DNA of 64,000 bases from Siniperca chuatsi. Lineage: Eukaryota > Chordata > Actinopteri > Centrarchiformes > Sinipercidae. Shown one piece after another: positions 23,401 through 35,989 of this stretch; positions within the stretch are counted from its first letter, which is position 1, and every line of letters begins with the position of its first letter. The notes under the pieces were generated by a model that saw only the letters and a program-made list of their open reading frames with translations, was not told the DNA's origin and searched no databases. Made by a program: the position numbers and the translations under genes. Where the stretch lies: the NCBI RefSeq assembly GCF_020085105.1, contig NC_058064.1, positions 19,383,323-19,447,322 of the forward strand, in the 5' to 3' direction.

Positions 23401-26400
23401 ACTTTTTCCTGGGCACCTCCAGACACATTTCAGTGGGTAAGGCCAGTGTATGTGTGTTTTTGTGCAGAGTGTCTATCCCTGTCCCTAGCTGCTCTCAAAA
23501 GGCTGCGAATCAGCTAATCTTCTGTCCTCTCTCTCAGGTCCGTTCCCAGTCTTGTGTCTGATGATCGGCTCGGTGGTCACCAGGTTGGTCCCAGACGAGG
23601 GTCCGCCCGCCAACATCACAGGGTTTGAAGGCCTGACCAGAGACGAACAGAGAGTGTTGGTGGCTTCTTCTGTGACCTTCCTCGCCGGTATCATGCAGGT
23701 GAAACACACTCTCCAAAACCACACAGATTATCCCTTCAACAGCTAAATCAGCACTGTCCGGGCAAACAAAAACAAAAAAATCAACACAATAATTAGTATT
23801 CTTGTGTTCGTGTACAAAATAAAATGTTGTTATCATCATGTTGGGGTGGCAGTGAAACACAGCGGTTAGGGAATTATTCTGTAGCAGGAGGACCCAGCTT
23901 AAAATCCCTGTTACAGCAAGCTTGTTTAAATGTCCTTGAGCAAGACGAGGGCAATTTGTGCAGATTTTGCAGACAGTCAGCTCTTCATAATCAAATGTAA
24001 GAACATTGTGCATGCTCCAGGTAAGTTAAAAGTACCCATTAAGTTGAACTTCTGAAAGACTCTTCAAAAAATGGTCTGATCTGAGTTACCAGGAGTAATA
24101 ATACTGATGTCTTGAAAGGCCAAAATGTTTTTCAAAAGTTCATATGTGTGGCACAATAATTTGGAGTAGTTGTTTAGCGCATTCTTGATTTACAAGCTCA
24201 ATTCAAAATCACTATTTAGTGGGGAAAATAATAAGGTAAAAGCAAAACACACTCATCCATCACTGAAATTTGACAGCTAGTTGTCTTGATTTGACCTGCT
24301 TAAAGGAATAGTTTGACATTTTGGGAAATACACTTACTTGCTTTCTTGCAGAGAGTTAGACGAGAAGATCGACACCACTCTCATGTCTGACCATTAAATA
24401 TGAAGCTACAGCCAGGAGACAGTTAGCTTAGCTTAGCATCAGTCATAGTCCAGCACATAACTCCCTGTCAAACCACAACTTTACAATTTGGTTTTTGTAT
24501 GGATTAAACTGACAAGATATAACATGTTAATTGGTGAGTTTTAGAGTTGCTGGTAGGTGGATATAGTTACCTTTGGACAGAGCCTGGCTAGCTGTTTCCT
24601 CCTGCTCCAAGTCTTTATGCTAAGCTAGGCTAACCAGCTGCTGGCTCTTGCTTGATATTTAGCAAACAGTCATGAGAGTGGAATCAAACACAAGCATTTA
24701 CAGCTGTCAATTTCACATCGACACAAATTTATCATGTTCAAAACTAAAACTAACGCAATAAAAGTGTGAGCTAGGTAATAACGCAATGTAGTTTTTTAGT
24801 TTAGTTTAGTTTCTTGATTTGTGTTGCCCTTTGGTCTTTTGCCCCCCTAAGTGCAACATCAACCACCCACATTTCAGAGCGTTGCTTCAATTTCAGTCCC
24901 AGACACTTGCGTCAAGGAATTGACTATTTATAGCAAATGGTTGTACTGTTAGATGTGGCAGAAAAGGCTCTGCTGTTTGAGGGAGCTCTCAAAGAATCCA
25001 AGCAGCAACAAGGTTTCTGCTGAGAGAGCTAACCCCTCTTAGTAAACACATGAAGAGTTGAGTTAAATCAACAATACCAAAAACTCAGCGCATAAGGAGG
25101 ATGTTGGGGTTGGTGGAATCAGTGGACACAGTGTTGAGGGTATCAGCAGAGTAAAAGTATGAATTATAATGGCTGCACTCTACACCTGCATGAATATGAT
25201 TGGACGTTAGTAGTCAGGTGATATGGTGGTGGTGAGCCAGTGATTGTGAAGCATGAACTAACGCTATGCTCCATTTGACACATTTTGGTGCATTTGGTGG
25301 GATGATAAAAAATAATTGTGTTATTGTGTTATAATTGGGAAATATAACAGTGGCATGTCTTGATGCACTGATGCAAGGTGCAGCAGGTGTGTAGCTGTAG
25401 GTGTACATCATATGCCAGTGTGTCTTGCCCTTTAGTGTTTTACCTCCACAGAAAGGAAAGAATGGATAATGCCCTTTAGCAAAGCATAAGCTAGATGTTG
25501 TCATCTACATTCGCACAAAGTATGGGGGTCAGTAGTATATATAGTAGTGACATACACCTACAAACCTGACCATAGTTGGAAGGGAATCACTTTCTAGTGT
25601 ACACTCTTCCCTGCACCATTAGTGTGTCTGGGTCTGAATCTCCTCCACATCCAGACGTAGTGTTCTGTCGCAGACCCTGACCTGTGATCTCTCTGTACAT
25701 GGAGGGAAGTTATAGTGGGTTTCATATACTACTGCATCATCATCATGATCTCTCTGTCTCGTCCAGCTGGCAATGGGTGTTCTGCAGGTGGGCTTTGTTG
25801 TCATGTACCTATCCGACACTCTGGTGTCCGGCTTCACCACAGCAGCTGCCATCCACATCCTGGTGTCCCAGCTCAAGTTTGTGTTGGGGCTGCAAGTCCC
25901 AGGCATCAGTGGACCACTCGCTATCATATATGTAAGTACAGAACAGTTTAAAGCTTTCTCACTGTTTATCACAGTCAGGGTGGGTCATTCATCTGTTAGA
26001 CCTGACTTTTTTTGTCTTTTTCAGACCCTGGAGATCATCTTCAATAAGATCACCTCCACCAATGTGTGTGACGTGGTGATCTCCTTGGTGATCATGGTGG
26101 TGGTGTTCATTGTGAAGGAGCTGAACGACAGATTTAAATCCAAGCTGCCAGTGCCCATCCCCATAGAGGTTATCATGGTGAGCAACATTGCACAACATGA
26201 TCCTTCAACATATTTTCCATAGCCTGAGGAGCTGAAGGCTTGTTAGTTATATAAACAGTACTAATGATAACACTTATTTTGGTTATAAACGTTTATGACT
26301 GTGCTGGACGGTGCGTCCATAACAATCATTAATCTGATTTATGAGATCATTTATGTCCCTTAAAAGAAAGAATTCATGTCAATTCAAAGAAACAGCTCAC

Positions 26401-29400
26401 AATCTGTAAACCAGGAGTTAATAAATAGCTCTCATTTTTAAACTAATCCTATGAGTCATGCCTGACAACTTCTGTCATTTAGTGATTTGTCATTTCTTCT
26501 CCAGACTGTCATTGCATGTGGAGTTTCATACGGATTTGACTTCAAGACAAGATATGGCATTGATATTGTTGGCCATATTCCAAAAGGGTAAGACATTTTG
26601 CACAATAGCTAAATCCAATGAATTCCGTATGTTATGTGAACAGCAAAAGCATCAGCGATAATTAAACTTCAAGGCCAAGCACCCACTAGACAATAGGACC
26701 AGTCCCAGACCGATCCCAATACATGATTTGTCTTTTCTGAGTTTCTGGGTCTCTCACTGTCTGTCAGAACACATTAATTCATGGATCATGCCACTCACAG
26801 GGTAAAGATAATGAATTATCTGTAAGGCTACACCCATGGGTATTGGTGTAACATTTGTAGATAGTGTTTTATCAACTCTGCGAGTGGGCAAACACATCTT
26901 CAATGAAGCGTCATTAACAAAACACATGTGCTGTATGCAGACTGGGGTAAAGGCAACTTTTCAGACAATATGGTAATTGTTGTATGAAATCCATAATGCT
27001 CACAACACACTTTGCAATTAACTTGATGACCCATAACCACAATGAAGAATGTTACCTGAAGTAGTATCACGTTAAATATTGTGGAAATATTTCAGCATAA
27101 CAGACTAATATCTGTTCTCAGGTACGAGCCTCCAATGGCCCCAAACCTGCACATCTTCCAGGAGACAACAGTGGAAGCATTTCCCATGGCCATAGTGGGT
27201 TTCGCTGTTGCTTTCTCTGTGGCAAAAGTCTATTCTGTAAAACACGATTACACCATAGATGGAAACCAGGTTTGTAACAATGCTAAGATTTACAACATTA
27301 AAGTAAGAGCAACAGGTTTAATCAGGATTTAGATCACAAGACATGTTTTCTCTCTGACCTGGCCGTAGGAGCTGATAGCTTTTGGTGTCAGCAACATCTT
27401 TGGAGCTTCCTTCAAGTCTTTTGCTGCAAGTACAGCTCTTTCCAGGAGTGCAGTGCAGGAGAGCACAGGCGGCAAGACTCAGGTAAACTGATGGGTTTTT
27501 ATTCCTCAATGAGCTTATTTGCCTTAATCCTAACCTTAATTCTAACACTAGACAAGTTTTAGTCAAATCTGAGGCTAAATACAGTGAGTTTGAGCCAGGT
27601 TGAAGACAGTCGAGGCTGACTCAAGAGAAAGACATAAACCAGTAATGTGTTTTATTGCATTACCAGTGGTAAATGGTAACTAAGAATAGTTCCACATTTT
27701 GGGAAATACGAGTTCAATGAGAAGATTGATACAACTCACATGGTACATATGTAACGTTAGCTAGAACCAGCAGCCAATTAGCATTGGAGATGCAGGTAGG
27801 TGCATTTTGTCAGCTTCGGACAGAGCCAGGCTAGCTGTATTGCACTATTTACACCACTTCATTTGTTTCACAGCTTTGCAGATTAACATTTTACATACAG
27901 AACGTATCATCAGTTTATAAAATACGATACATTTTTGTAAATTAAACTACCCAACAGTTTATAAAGTAGTAACAATTAGCTTTACCACAACAAGCACAAC
28001 ATTAAAATGTTGCTCACACATTAATGCATTAGTAATAATGTTCCAGTAATGTTGGATATAATAGTATTACTTTGAACTGCTGCATACTAAGTACTTATAC
28101 TTTGATACTTTAAGTACATTTTGCTGATACAAATTTTACTTAAATAAGGGTTTGAGAGCAGGACTTTTACTTGTAATGAAGTATTAAGCAGTGGTATTAC
28201 TGATTTTACTTAGTATTACTGAGCTTTCCAAATGCAAAAAGTCGAATCTAATCTATACATGTGAAGTGACTAATGAGTGCATAAAAGTGTGAGGGTGATA
28301 GAATATGCAGGAGTCCACAGGCAAAATCCCTGAAACCAATCATAGCTCTATGTGGAAGAAACGAACATTAATATGATTTCCAATTATTTAAAAATTATTT
28401 CACAGTATAATACCTTAATAAATGTTCTTGAGACCAGAGCACAGACAATTCATTAAGTGAGGGACCAATAAAAATTCTAAACAACACTGACTGGGGGTAT
28501 GATATCCCTTTACTAATAGTAATAAAATAAACAAAATTGAAATAGAAAAGTGAAGCAGTGGCATATCAGATTGATTGGTTTAATGAGACTGAAATTTGCA
28601 TAAGGTAACAGGGTTAGCAATCTGAAAGCCCTTCTTGGTTGGGTTTTTGTTTGTTGTCACGTGGTTCTTTATATCAGGATAGTGGAATAAAACAGACTTT
28701 TATTTTGAGGCATAATAAACTGGGACCAACGTGTTACAGCAAAGGAAACCAATATGTCTTGGACTTTTTGGTTTTTCTGCTTCGGTTTACAGTTGCCATA
28801 TACCTAAACTTCAGATAAATATCTTTGAGACATGTGGGAGCATTCCTCTTTGCTGTAGTTTAACATACGCGTTCTGTCCTTTTCAGATAGCTGGTTTACT
28901 GTCAGCTATCATAGTGATGATCGTCACATTGGCCATTGGATTCCTACTGGATCCACTCCCGAAGGTAAACCTCAGAACTCCGTCAAACTCAAAAGTCTTT
29001 GGGGTCTTGACTGACTGAAATCTTACCTTTGACCCATTATTTGAACAGTCTGTGCTGGGTGCTGTGGTCATTGTAAACCTGAAGGGCATGCTGATGCAGT
29101 TTAGAGACGTCCCGTACCTGTGGAAGAGGGACAAACCAGACTGTGTAAGTTCTCACACACTGAGAGTAGTTATAAAGAAAGTTTTCAAATTTATTATGGT
29201 CATTTTGTGCTACTAAAAAAAAAGATGACATATTGCCCCTTTGAAAAAACTTTTCTGCTTCTTACCATTATCTATGTCCAGGTTGTGTGGTTAGGTACCT
29301 GTATTGCAGCCATCTTACTGGGGCTGGATCTTGGATTGGCTGTAGGCCTTGGTGTGGAGCTGATCAGTGTCGTCCTCAGGGCTCAGTTGTAAGTATCTGG

Positions 29401-32400
29401 CCACCAACTCTTTACTTTGTCTTTATACAAAACACAATACTTTAAACTAGTTTGTTTTTGTCTTAGCTTGTCATTTTCTTTCAGGTCTTGGCAGCATGCA
29501 GTTTTCCTATTGATAAATGGACAGTTTGAACTGTTTCTTAAACTGCTGAAGTCCTTAGTGCTCCAATTTTTAGCCCTGCTAGCAGTGAAGCTCTGGGGAT
29601 TGCAGTGTTGGTCAGTCAGTCCACCACTTTGGCCCAGATTGAAAAATCTCATCAACTATTGGATGGAACAAAATAACTGCAATAAAATTTTGTACAGATG
29701 TTCATGGTTCACAGATGCTATGCTAAAGACTTTTCCTCTGGCGCCACCATGAGGTTCACATTTGAGGTTTTGAGTGAAATTTCTCAACAACTATTGGATG
29801 GCTTGCAATGATATTTGGTACACACATTCATGCCCCCCCCAGAATGAATTGCAATAACTTTGTTCATCCCTTAACTTTTCATTATGTTACTTTGTGTTAA
29901 GTGCCTGTTAGCAAATGTTAGCATGCTAACATGCTAAACTAAGAGGGTGAACATAGTAAATATTACCTGCTAAACATCCGCCTGTTAACATTACCATTGT
30001 GAGCTTGTTAGCATGCCAGAGTTAGCTCAAAGCACCACTGTGCCCAAGTATAACCTCCCAGAGCCGCTAGCATGGCTATAGACTCTTATACCAGATTTTA
30101 AAAAGTTTGCAGGTTGTTTTAGAAGTATTTATTTCTTTTCTTTTTTTTTCCAGCCCTCGCTGCAGTGTGCTGGCCAACATCAAAGGAACTGATATCTACA
30201 AAGATAGAAAGGACTATATTAATGTAAGTTGGTGCATGTGTTCTATCAGGTGTCTTCTGTAACTTATGGTAAAGGAATAGTTTGACATTTTGGGAAAGAC
30301 ACTTATTTGCGAGAGTGACATGAGAATATCTATATCTCTCTCATACCTGTCTGTTAGATATAAGGCTACAGCCAGTTAGCTTAGCTTCGCATAAAACAAC
30401 AGGGAGAAACAGCTAGCCTCCCTCTGTCCAAAGATAACAAAATCCACTTACCAGCACCTCTAAAGCTTAATAATAAACACGTTATTGTTTGTTTAGCCCG
30501 TAATTGTCCGGCATATAACCCCCTGTAAAACTGCAAATTGTAATTAAACGTATTTTTAAAAATGAGACATGTCAGATCAGTTAATACCCCTGTTTCTAGT
30601 CTTTGTGCAAAGCTAAGCTAACCAACTGCTGGCTCCAGCTACATATTTAATGGACAAATATAAGAGTGGTATCAGTCTTGTCATCTAACTCTCCTTAAAA
30701 GCATTTATTGTATTTTTGACCAGTGGTTCCAAAACTAGGATCAAGGGAGCCAGAGAGCCAGAGACCAGAGTCCTTGAGGATTTTCCATGTGCTCCTGACA
30801 GTATCAGGATTTGTTTGATTTTATTTGATTCATTTGGAATGAGCAGGAGGAAGGATGTTATAAAAATGTCTGTGTTGAAAGTGTAATTTCACCTGCAGTT
30901 AGAGAACCTGTTCCAAAATGTGCTTATAATTCCCTTAAAGCAGAGCTTGTCTTTACAGACCTTATCTGAACCAGAAAGGTGATAAGAATCATCCCTGCTC
31001 CCTTGTTCCTGTTTCATGTTTGCATCTTACTTTCAAGAGACTAGTTGCACTTTACCATGATTTTGGCTATAATTTGGGTATAAAGGAATGACTCTCTCCA
31101 GATATATGAGCCAGAGGGAGTGAAGATCTTCAGGATACCATCACCAATCTTCTTTGCCAACATTGAGTTCTTCAGGAACAAGCTGGTGGAAGCTGTAAGT
31201 ACAACAGTGGCAACAGACTGTGTTGTGTTTTTTTTTTTATTGTTGAGGTCACATCCTCCTAGAAAAAAAATGTCATTTATATTCAAAACCCTCAACTTAG
31301 CTCATTTAGTTTGCAACACAGCATCTCATTCTGTGGCAAATGTCATAAAAAACAACCAAATCGACTTTGAAAGGCCATGTTGTAAACAGACAGATTGGAA
31401 AATTTAAGTTTACAAATCTTATCTTGGGGTGCACGGTGGCAGAGCGGCTAAAGCTCCTGCCTCCCAATGGGTTAAGGAGATCGTGGGTTCGTGGACCAGA
31501 CCAACATCACACAATCTCTCTGGACAATCTCCAAAGACATGCATGTGTAGGTTAATTGATAACTCTAAATTGCCCGTATTGAATGAATGTGTGAATGGTT
31601 GTCTGTCTGTGTCTGTGTCTGTGTTAGCCCTGCGACGAGTTGGCCACTGTCCAGGGTGTACCCTGCCTAAGGCCCAGAGTCACTGGGATAGGCTCCAGTC
31701 ACCCGCGACCCCTAACGGGACCAAGCGGTAGAAAATGATTCCGTCTCTAAAACTTGTGACATACTTCACACTAATGTCTTCTCAGGTTGGATTTAACCCG
31801 TTGAGAGTGTTGCGAAAGAGAAATAAAGCACTGAGGATGATCCGGAAACTTCTAAAGAAGGGAGACCTGCAGTGGACATCAGTAAGTACTGACTTTGACC
31901 TTATTCAGTGATAACTGAACACACTTTTACTCTGGTAGCACTTTCACAATGCCATAAATGATAAATGGACTGCATTTATATAGCGCCACTCTAGTCTTCC
32001 AACCACTCAAAGCGCTTTACACTACATGTCAACATTCACCCATTCATACACTGATGTGTATCTCGCCCAACGACACTTTAACATGCAGGCTGGGGGGGGA
32101 GCCGGGAATCAAACCGCCAGTCTTTTGGTTAGTGGACAACACGCTCTACCTCTAAGCCTCAGCCACCCCGTAAAAGTCTCAGTAAACATTACTATCACTT
32201 GGATACCATTATTTAAAACAAGTAAATTCTGGAAATTAATATATTGATGCTGAATCTTTAGTTAAACAAATCTGAAGTGTGATGGCCTTTGCTCAGCAAA
32301 CGGTACAAGGTTCGCCTCCACTTATCTCAGATGCAAGTAACAGTGTGAACATGATAAGACCAGGTCTGTGATGTGTTGAGCAGATCAGGGTTTGTTGTGT

Positions 32401-35400
32401 TTGGTTTACAACATGTCTGCAACATTTACAACGGGCAGACTATAATTGTAACTTTTGTTACTTTTGGAGTGTAAAAGCAGAGGCATTAAACCATATACAC
32501 TAAGTCAGCTGTTGTACCCTTGATATTTCCACTTTCAAAGTACAATTATGTACCAAAGGTGACCAATAAGTACCTTTAAACAATTAATTATTAGAAAATA
32601 TTGAGTGCTACGATTCCCCCTGCACTGCAAACCTTGTTGCTCCCACACTTGGCTTAGGGAGATTGTAGACAGATGAAGACAGTGTAGACACACCCACCAG
32701 TAGTGCTTAGTATTGCTACAAGGACACTGATCGCTCACCAGCTTCCCATCAGTCATAAGCCAGGTTTCCATCCAAATGTAAACGCAAATTTTGGCCAAAT
32801 TTCCACAAAATCTGCAAAAGAAAATGCAGATTAATGTGTGTTTCCATCCACTACTGTTATGTGAATTTTAGGAGTTGGGTGCGTCGAGATAACAGTTGGT
32901 GGTGCTAATTCTCCAGTCAGGTGCCATTAAACCATTGCAGAAGAAGAGGACACAATAAGATGATGTGATTAAAAGAGCTCCAGTCAAACCTCAAACTAAG
33001 GCAATGTAGAAAACGTGATGGAAATATGGCATTTGTGTTTGTTTCATGTATTCATTTGAGGAAGCTTACAGTCTCTGCATTGCTCCACAGATATCTGAGG
33101 GTTTTCCTCTCTCCAGTGGAGCAGCTTCAGTGGACATTTTAAGTCCATATACGTCGTGATTTATTGTCTGTTTCCATGGTTTCCAACCTGTTTCCAGTGC
33201 GCTTTGTCGCATTTTGTTTTTATTGATTGACTTATTACAAGAACAAAGTAGATCAAGCTCATTGAATGTAGAAGGTTGCAATGCTGCACAGTGCCAGGCA
33301 GCAAAGTGGCTTGTCCTCCTTGTTTGCATGAGTTTCTTCCAGAAACTTTGGTTTCTGTCCACAAAGTCAGGGCAGCGAAGTTCAGGTTGATCATTTGAAA
33401 GTACAGCGTTTTGCCATTGAGTCCATATCATGTTTTCTTCCTGTGTATCTAAATGTTGGTCTTGCATTGCAGATGAGGAAAACTAGCATTTTTTTTCAAA
33501 ATTGTTTTTAATTTAATTTGTTTTCATAAGATCTCAGATTCACAGTTCACATTTGCTTTGTGAACTTTCAGAAAACAATCTTAAAGATTCTGTAGTATAA
33601 ATTTAGTTCTGCCTGCAGTACGTGTGTTACATGTAACTTTGTATATACTAGAACGTGCTGCAGCTCTGTGTGAACCAAAGAGAAGTGAGAACATGTATGA
33701 ACAGCATTTTGCCATTACAGAAAGGCTTCCTGAATACCTCATGTGGACCCATCAAGGAGTCAGAGGATGAGAGCAACATGGAGGAGCTGGACCTGCCGAC
33801 TGACTTCAAGGACCTTCCTGCCCGGATCGACTGGAACGCCGAGCTTCCCGCCAACATCATTGTTCCCAGAGTGGACATCCACAGCCTGATCCTGGACTTT
33901 GCTGCGGTCTCCTTCCTGGACATCTCTGCTCTGAAGGGACTCAAAACGGTGAGTTGTTCATTCACAGCAGCAACCGAAGCACTTATTTTACTAAAGCTGC
34001 TTTTCATTAGTCATCTTTAATTTTTTTTTTTGTAGGCGCTGAAAGAGCTGATCCGGGTTGAAGTTGAGGTCTACATTGTGGATTGTGATTGTAAGTATAA
34101 ACCTGAAGTAAGGCCCAGCTCACTCAGACAGACCTGTGACAAGTGCGTCACCATCTGTGAAGCTAAAGCTCTCCTAAGCTCGACCAAATGTGTTAATAAT
34201 GCTGCTTTTTGCATATCATGACATATTTGTAACATCTGGTTTTGTTATGAAGGACTTCTTAAAAGGAAAAGGAAAAACCGAACTGACTCTGTGAAAGCAA
34301 AACGCATCATTTAATATTACAGAAGTCAGCAGCTACCTTGAGCACTTTGCTCACTGAAACATGTCTTAGCGTTTACATTTTAACCAGTCATTCAGTGTGT
34401 TGGTGTAGCCTTTATATTTGACCATTGTTTAGCAAGTTCAGGTCTTTAAAGCCATTACTTTTGTCCATGTCACTTCCAACAGACACAATAAAAAGCATTC
34501 CATTGTTTTTCACTGTACTAGCAAAATGGGAAAAAAGTATGTCCATGCATTTCTAAAGTGTACTAAGTCTGCAGAAGAGGCACTACATTGCCTAAATTGG
34601 GAAATCAGAATTTGGACTTGGCAAAATAGCTTATTCTTTTTCAAATATACCAGTGCTTTCTTTTTTTACTATGCCCTCAGTTCAGCAACTTGTGCATACA
34701 CTTAATTATTGACACTCACTTTAAGTCCGCTTTTTTCACTGTTAACTTTATGGGCTCCGTACAACAGAAATGCATGGCCTCAAAGCCTTTCTGCCCCATT
34801 GTCACACATACTGTGTTTTCTGTCACAATGGGCATTTGCTGATTTATTTCTTATACTGCCCACAAATACATGTTTTACATACCCACCCTATACATCTTTA
34901 TTTCATTTTGTGTTCATTTCTTTGAGTAAATTCCCATTTGACAGAAATGATAAGCATTTCAGCTGACTGGTTTTCCAATAGATAATAGCCCACTTAGTGG
35001 CAATCTGTATTTCAAGGAAAACCACATGCTGACATGCGTGACAGATACAATCCTTAGTGTCATAAATCATTTCTCTAAATCCTTTATAGACATCTGAATT
35101 AACTTGTACTTTGACTGACTTCGTCTCCGCGCCTGCAGCTTACATCCTGGAGAAACTGCATGACTGTTGCTTCTTTGATGATGAAGTCCAGCCGTCAATG
35201 TTCTTCCTGACGCTGCATGACGCCATGCTGCACATCCTCGAGAAACATCCAGAGACTACAGAAAAGAAATCTGACTATGACAGGGTAAAGAAGACAAGGC
35301 TTACAGTTTGTATTCAGCGAAACATAGCATGACCCAATATGTGGACGTATACGGTCTATTAGCGCTGCGAATGGGTACAGAATACTTAACTCTTCGTGTC

Positions 35401-35668
35401 GTTCCGCAGATTATAACAACAGTCACAGTTCACCACCCTGGAGGCAGTTTGAGGAGCAGAGATAGAAATGTACGTATCCATTTTTGTCTGTGAGCAACAG
35501 CACCTGCTATGGTTTTCATCTCCTCTACTTTAGCCATGTCCTATACTTCATGCTATTGGTTTGATTTCATCTATTGGTTTATTTTTCTGTTCTTTATTAC
35601 CTGAAACATTCATTCAGACACAACTCCTTCTTCCCCCACAGGCTCCAGATCCCGAAACCAGGTTCTAA
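20427..35668 (+). CDS. slc26a3: Solute carrier 26A3-like anion exchanger, tandem copy a (complete, 20 coding exons, 753 aa)
   Basis: Predicted Cl-/HCO3- (and related anion) exchanger of the apical plasma membrane. Coding exons, all GT-AG: 20427-20557, 21736-21875, 23326-23436, 23538-23698, 25767-25931, 26025-26177, 26505-26587, 27122-27269, 27369-27482, 28887-28964, 29049-29144, 29282-29388, 30154-30223, 31102-31194, 31786-31881, 33721-33948, 34036-34090, 35139-35284, 35410-35469, 35642-35668. Phases join to 2262 bases. The N-terminus [19 protein letters not shown] resembles human SLC26A3. [12 protein letters not shown] (residues 120-131), sequon N153-I-T, and the [16 protein letters not shown] motif (386-402) mark the transporter domain. 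The STAS domain spans about 520-725, with DFAAVSFLD at 641-649. The tail ETRF parallels the PDZ ligand ETKF of human SLC26A3. Length fits the family (human 764). Tandem with copy b. The start could be the second ATG at 20430. Confidence 0.93.
22010..22380 (+). mobile_element. SINE-like repeat with tRNA-like head
   Basis: A tRNA-like head includes gagtttgattcccag (B-box like). It is followed by the family text gctccaatttggtcgtgca, gcactagtgactcctt, gtgcgaacctcccacatg, and an end of aaaattgggagaaaagaggg. I recognise this arrangement as a common fish SINE-type repeat; the family name is not certain. Confidence 0.6.
22431..22570 (-). repeat. Dispersed repeat, minus copy of an inverted pair
   Basis: The reverse complement begins gcataccaagcggaaaagtgg and follows the 18640-18778 copy nearly base for base through gaccttggtgtaatc and tcagttatcaatcat. 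One short gtc insertion is visible. Confidence 0.8.
23699..25766. other. Intron 4 of slc26a3 copy a
   Basis: Carries a foldback MITE copy at 24301-24690. The remainder is AT-rich with no recognisable gene. Confidence 0.6.
24301..24690 (+). mobile_element. Foldback-type MITE copy
   Basis: Begins ggaatagtttgacattttgg. It contains cagccaggagacagttagct then tagcttagcatcagtc, and later the mirrored tgctaagctaggctaaccag with ctgctggctcttgc. The element therefore folds back on itself. Related copies lie at 13225, 27676 and 30266. Confidence 0.7.
27483..28886. other. Intron 9 of slc26a3 copy a with two MITE fragments
   Basis: A foldback MITE fragment (about 27676-27850) abuts a reverse-oriented hAT-like MITE fragment (about 27855-28210). 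The rest is AT-rich and unremarkable. Confidence 0.6.
27855..28210 (-). mobile_element. hAT-like MITE fragment, reverse orientation
   Basis: Reverse-complement words of the CAGTGGTGGAA family are present: tactttaagtacattttgct, ggacttttacttgtaatg, and cagtttataaagtagtaa. Neither terminus is intact. Confidence 0.55.
29389..30153. other. Intron 12 of slc26a3 copy a, mostly a dispersed repeat
   Basis: From about 29600 to 30095 it holds a copy of the long repeat also seen at 17690-18385: cagtccaccactttggccc, caacaactattggatgg, gttagcatgctaacatgct, and ctagcatggctatagactct. Confidence 0.65.
30266..30700 (+). mobile_element. Foldback-type MITE copy in an slc26a3 copy a intron
   Basis: Starts ggaatagtttgacattttgg. 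It continues with acagccagttagcttagctt, gaaacagctagcctccctct and caaaatccacttaccagcac. It returns as gctaagctaaccaactgctg. The 3' terminal part is missing. Confidence 0.7.
31431..31737 (+). mobile_element. tRNA-derived SINE in an slc26a3 copy a intron
   Basis: The head ggtggcagagcggctaa carries an A-box-like TGGCAGAGCGG, and gggttcgtggacc is a degraded B box. The body has aaagacatgcatgtgtaggt, taactctaaattgcccg, tgtccagggtgtaccctgcc and gggataggctccag. This is a very widespread fish SINE text. It is intact enough to show the direction. Confidence 0.75.
31955..32170 (-). mobile_element. tRNA-derived SINE-like repeat, minus orientation
   Basis: Read on the minus strand it opens ggtggctgaggcttagaggt then agagcg (A-box region), and ggcggtttgattccc (B box). 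It ends in the tract whose plus strand is gcatttatatagcgccact. A second, deleted copy lies at 6600-6905. Confidence 0.65.
32759..33030. mobile_element. Candidate MITE with imperfect terminal inverted repeats
   Basis: Left gccaggtttccatcc and right gatggaaatatggc form an imperfect inverted pair enclosing about 250 bases of non-coding DNA. A similar gtttccacc terminal theme occurs at 54048. Boundaries are not confirmed by a target duplication. Confidence 0.45.
34091..35138. other. Intron 17 of slc26a3 copy a
   Basis: Largely unique-looking, pyrimidine-rich in places (34660-34930). No gene, RNA or classed repeat was recognised. Confidence 0.5.
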
Positions 35669-35960
35669 CTTCTGAGTGAGAAGATGATGATTTCTTCAGG
35701 AAGACACCAAGTAGACCAAAGACAAAAAGAGCAAATGTTTCACAGATCATGCTGTACGATACACTGATGTAATGAATGACGAGATACTGTTTTTGACTTT
35801 GTGCATCTGACCATCTAAGTTTACACATACAGTATTTACTGTAATGTAAACAAAAAAATTCATGGCATTGTTGTTTTTTATACTGTACATAGTGAATTTG
35901 TAGAAAGTGTAGGTGCAATATATTTTACATGTTGTATAGTTATATTTTCATGATAATGAG

Positions 35961-35966
35961 AATAAA
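35961..35966 (+). terminator. Polyadenylation signal of slc26a3 copy a
   Basis: AATAAA, 293 bases after the stop codon at 35666-35668, followed by T-rich and GT-containing DNA. It is the first canonical hexamer after the stop in a suitable place. Confidence 0.7.
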
Positions 35967-35989
35967 TGAACTTTTTGGCACACTGTTCC

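Larger units (their letters stand above)
31882..33720. other. Intron 15 of slc26a3 copy a
   Basis: Contains the SINE-like copy at 31955-32170 and the candidate MITE at 32759-33030. The open frame on the minus strand at 33066-33467 shows no family signature. Confidence 0.55.

Noticed and set aside
33066-33467. 133-residue minus-strand frame in an slc26a3a intron
   Set aside because: No domain, no splice sites, and opposite orientation to the host gene; probably chance in less AT-rich DNA.
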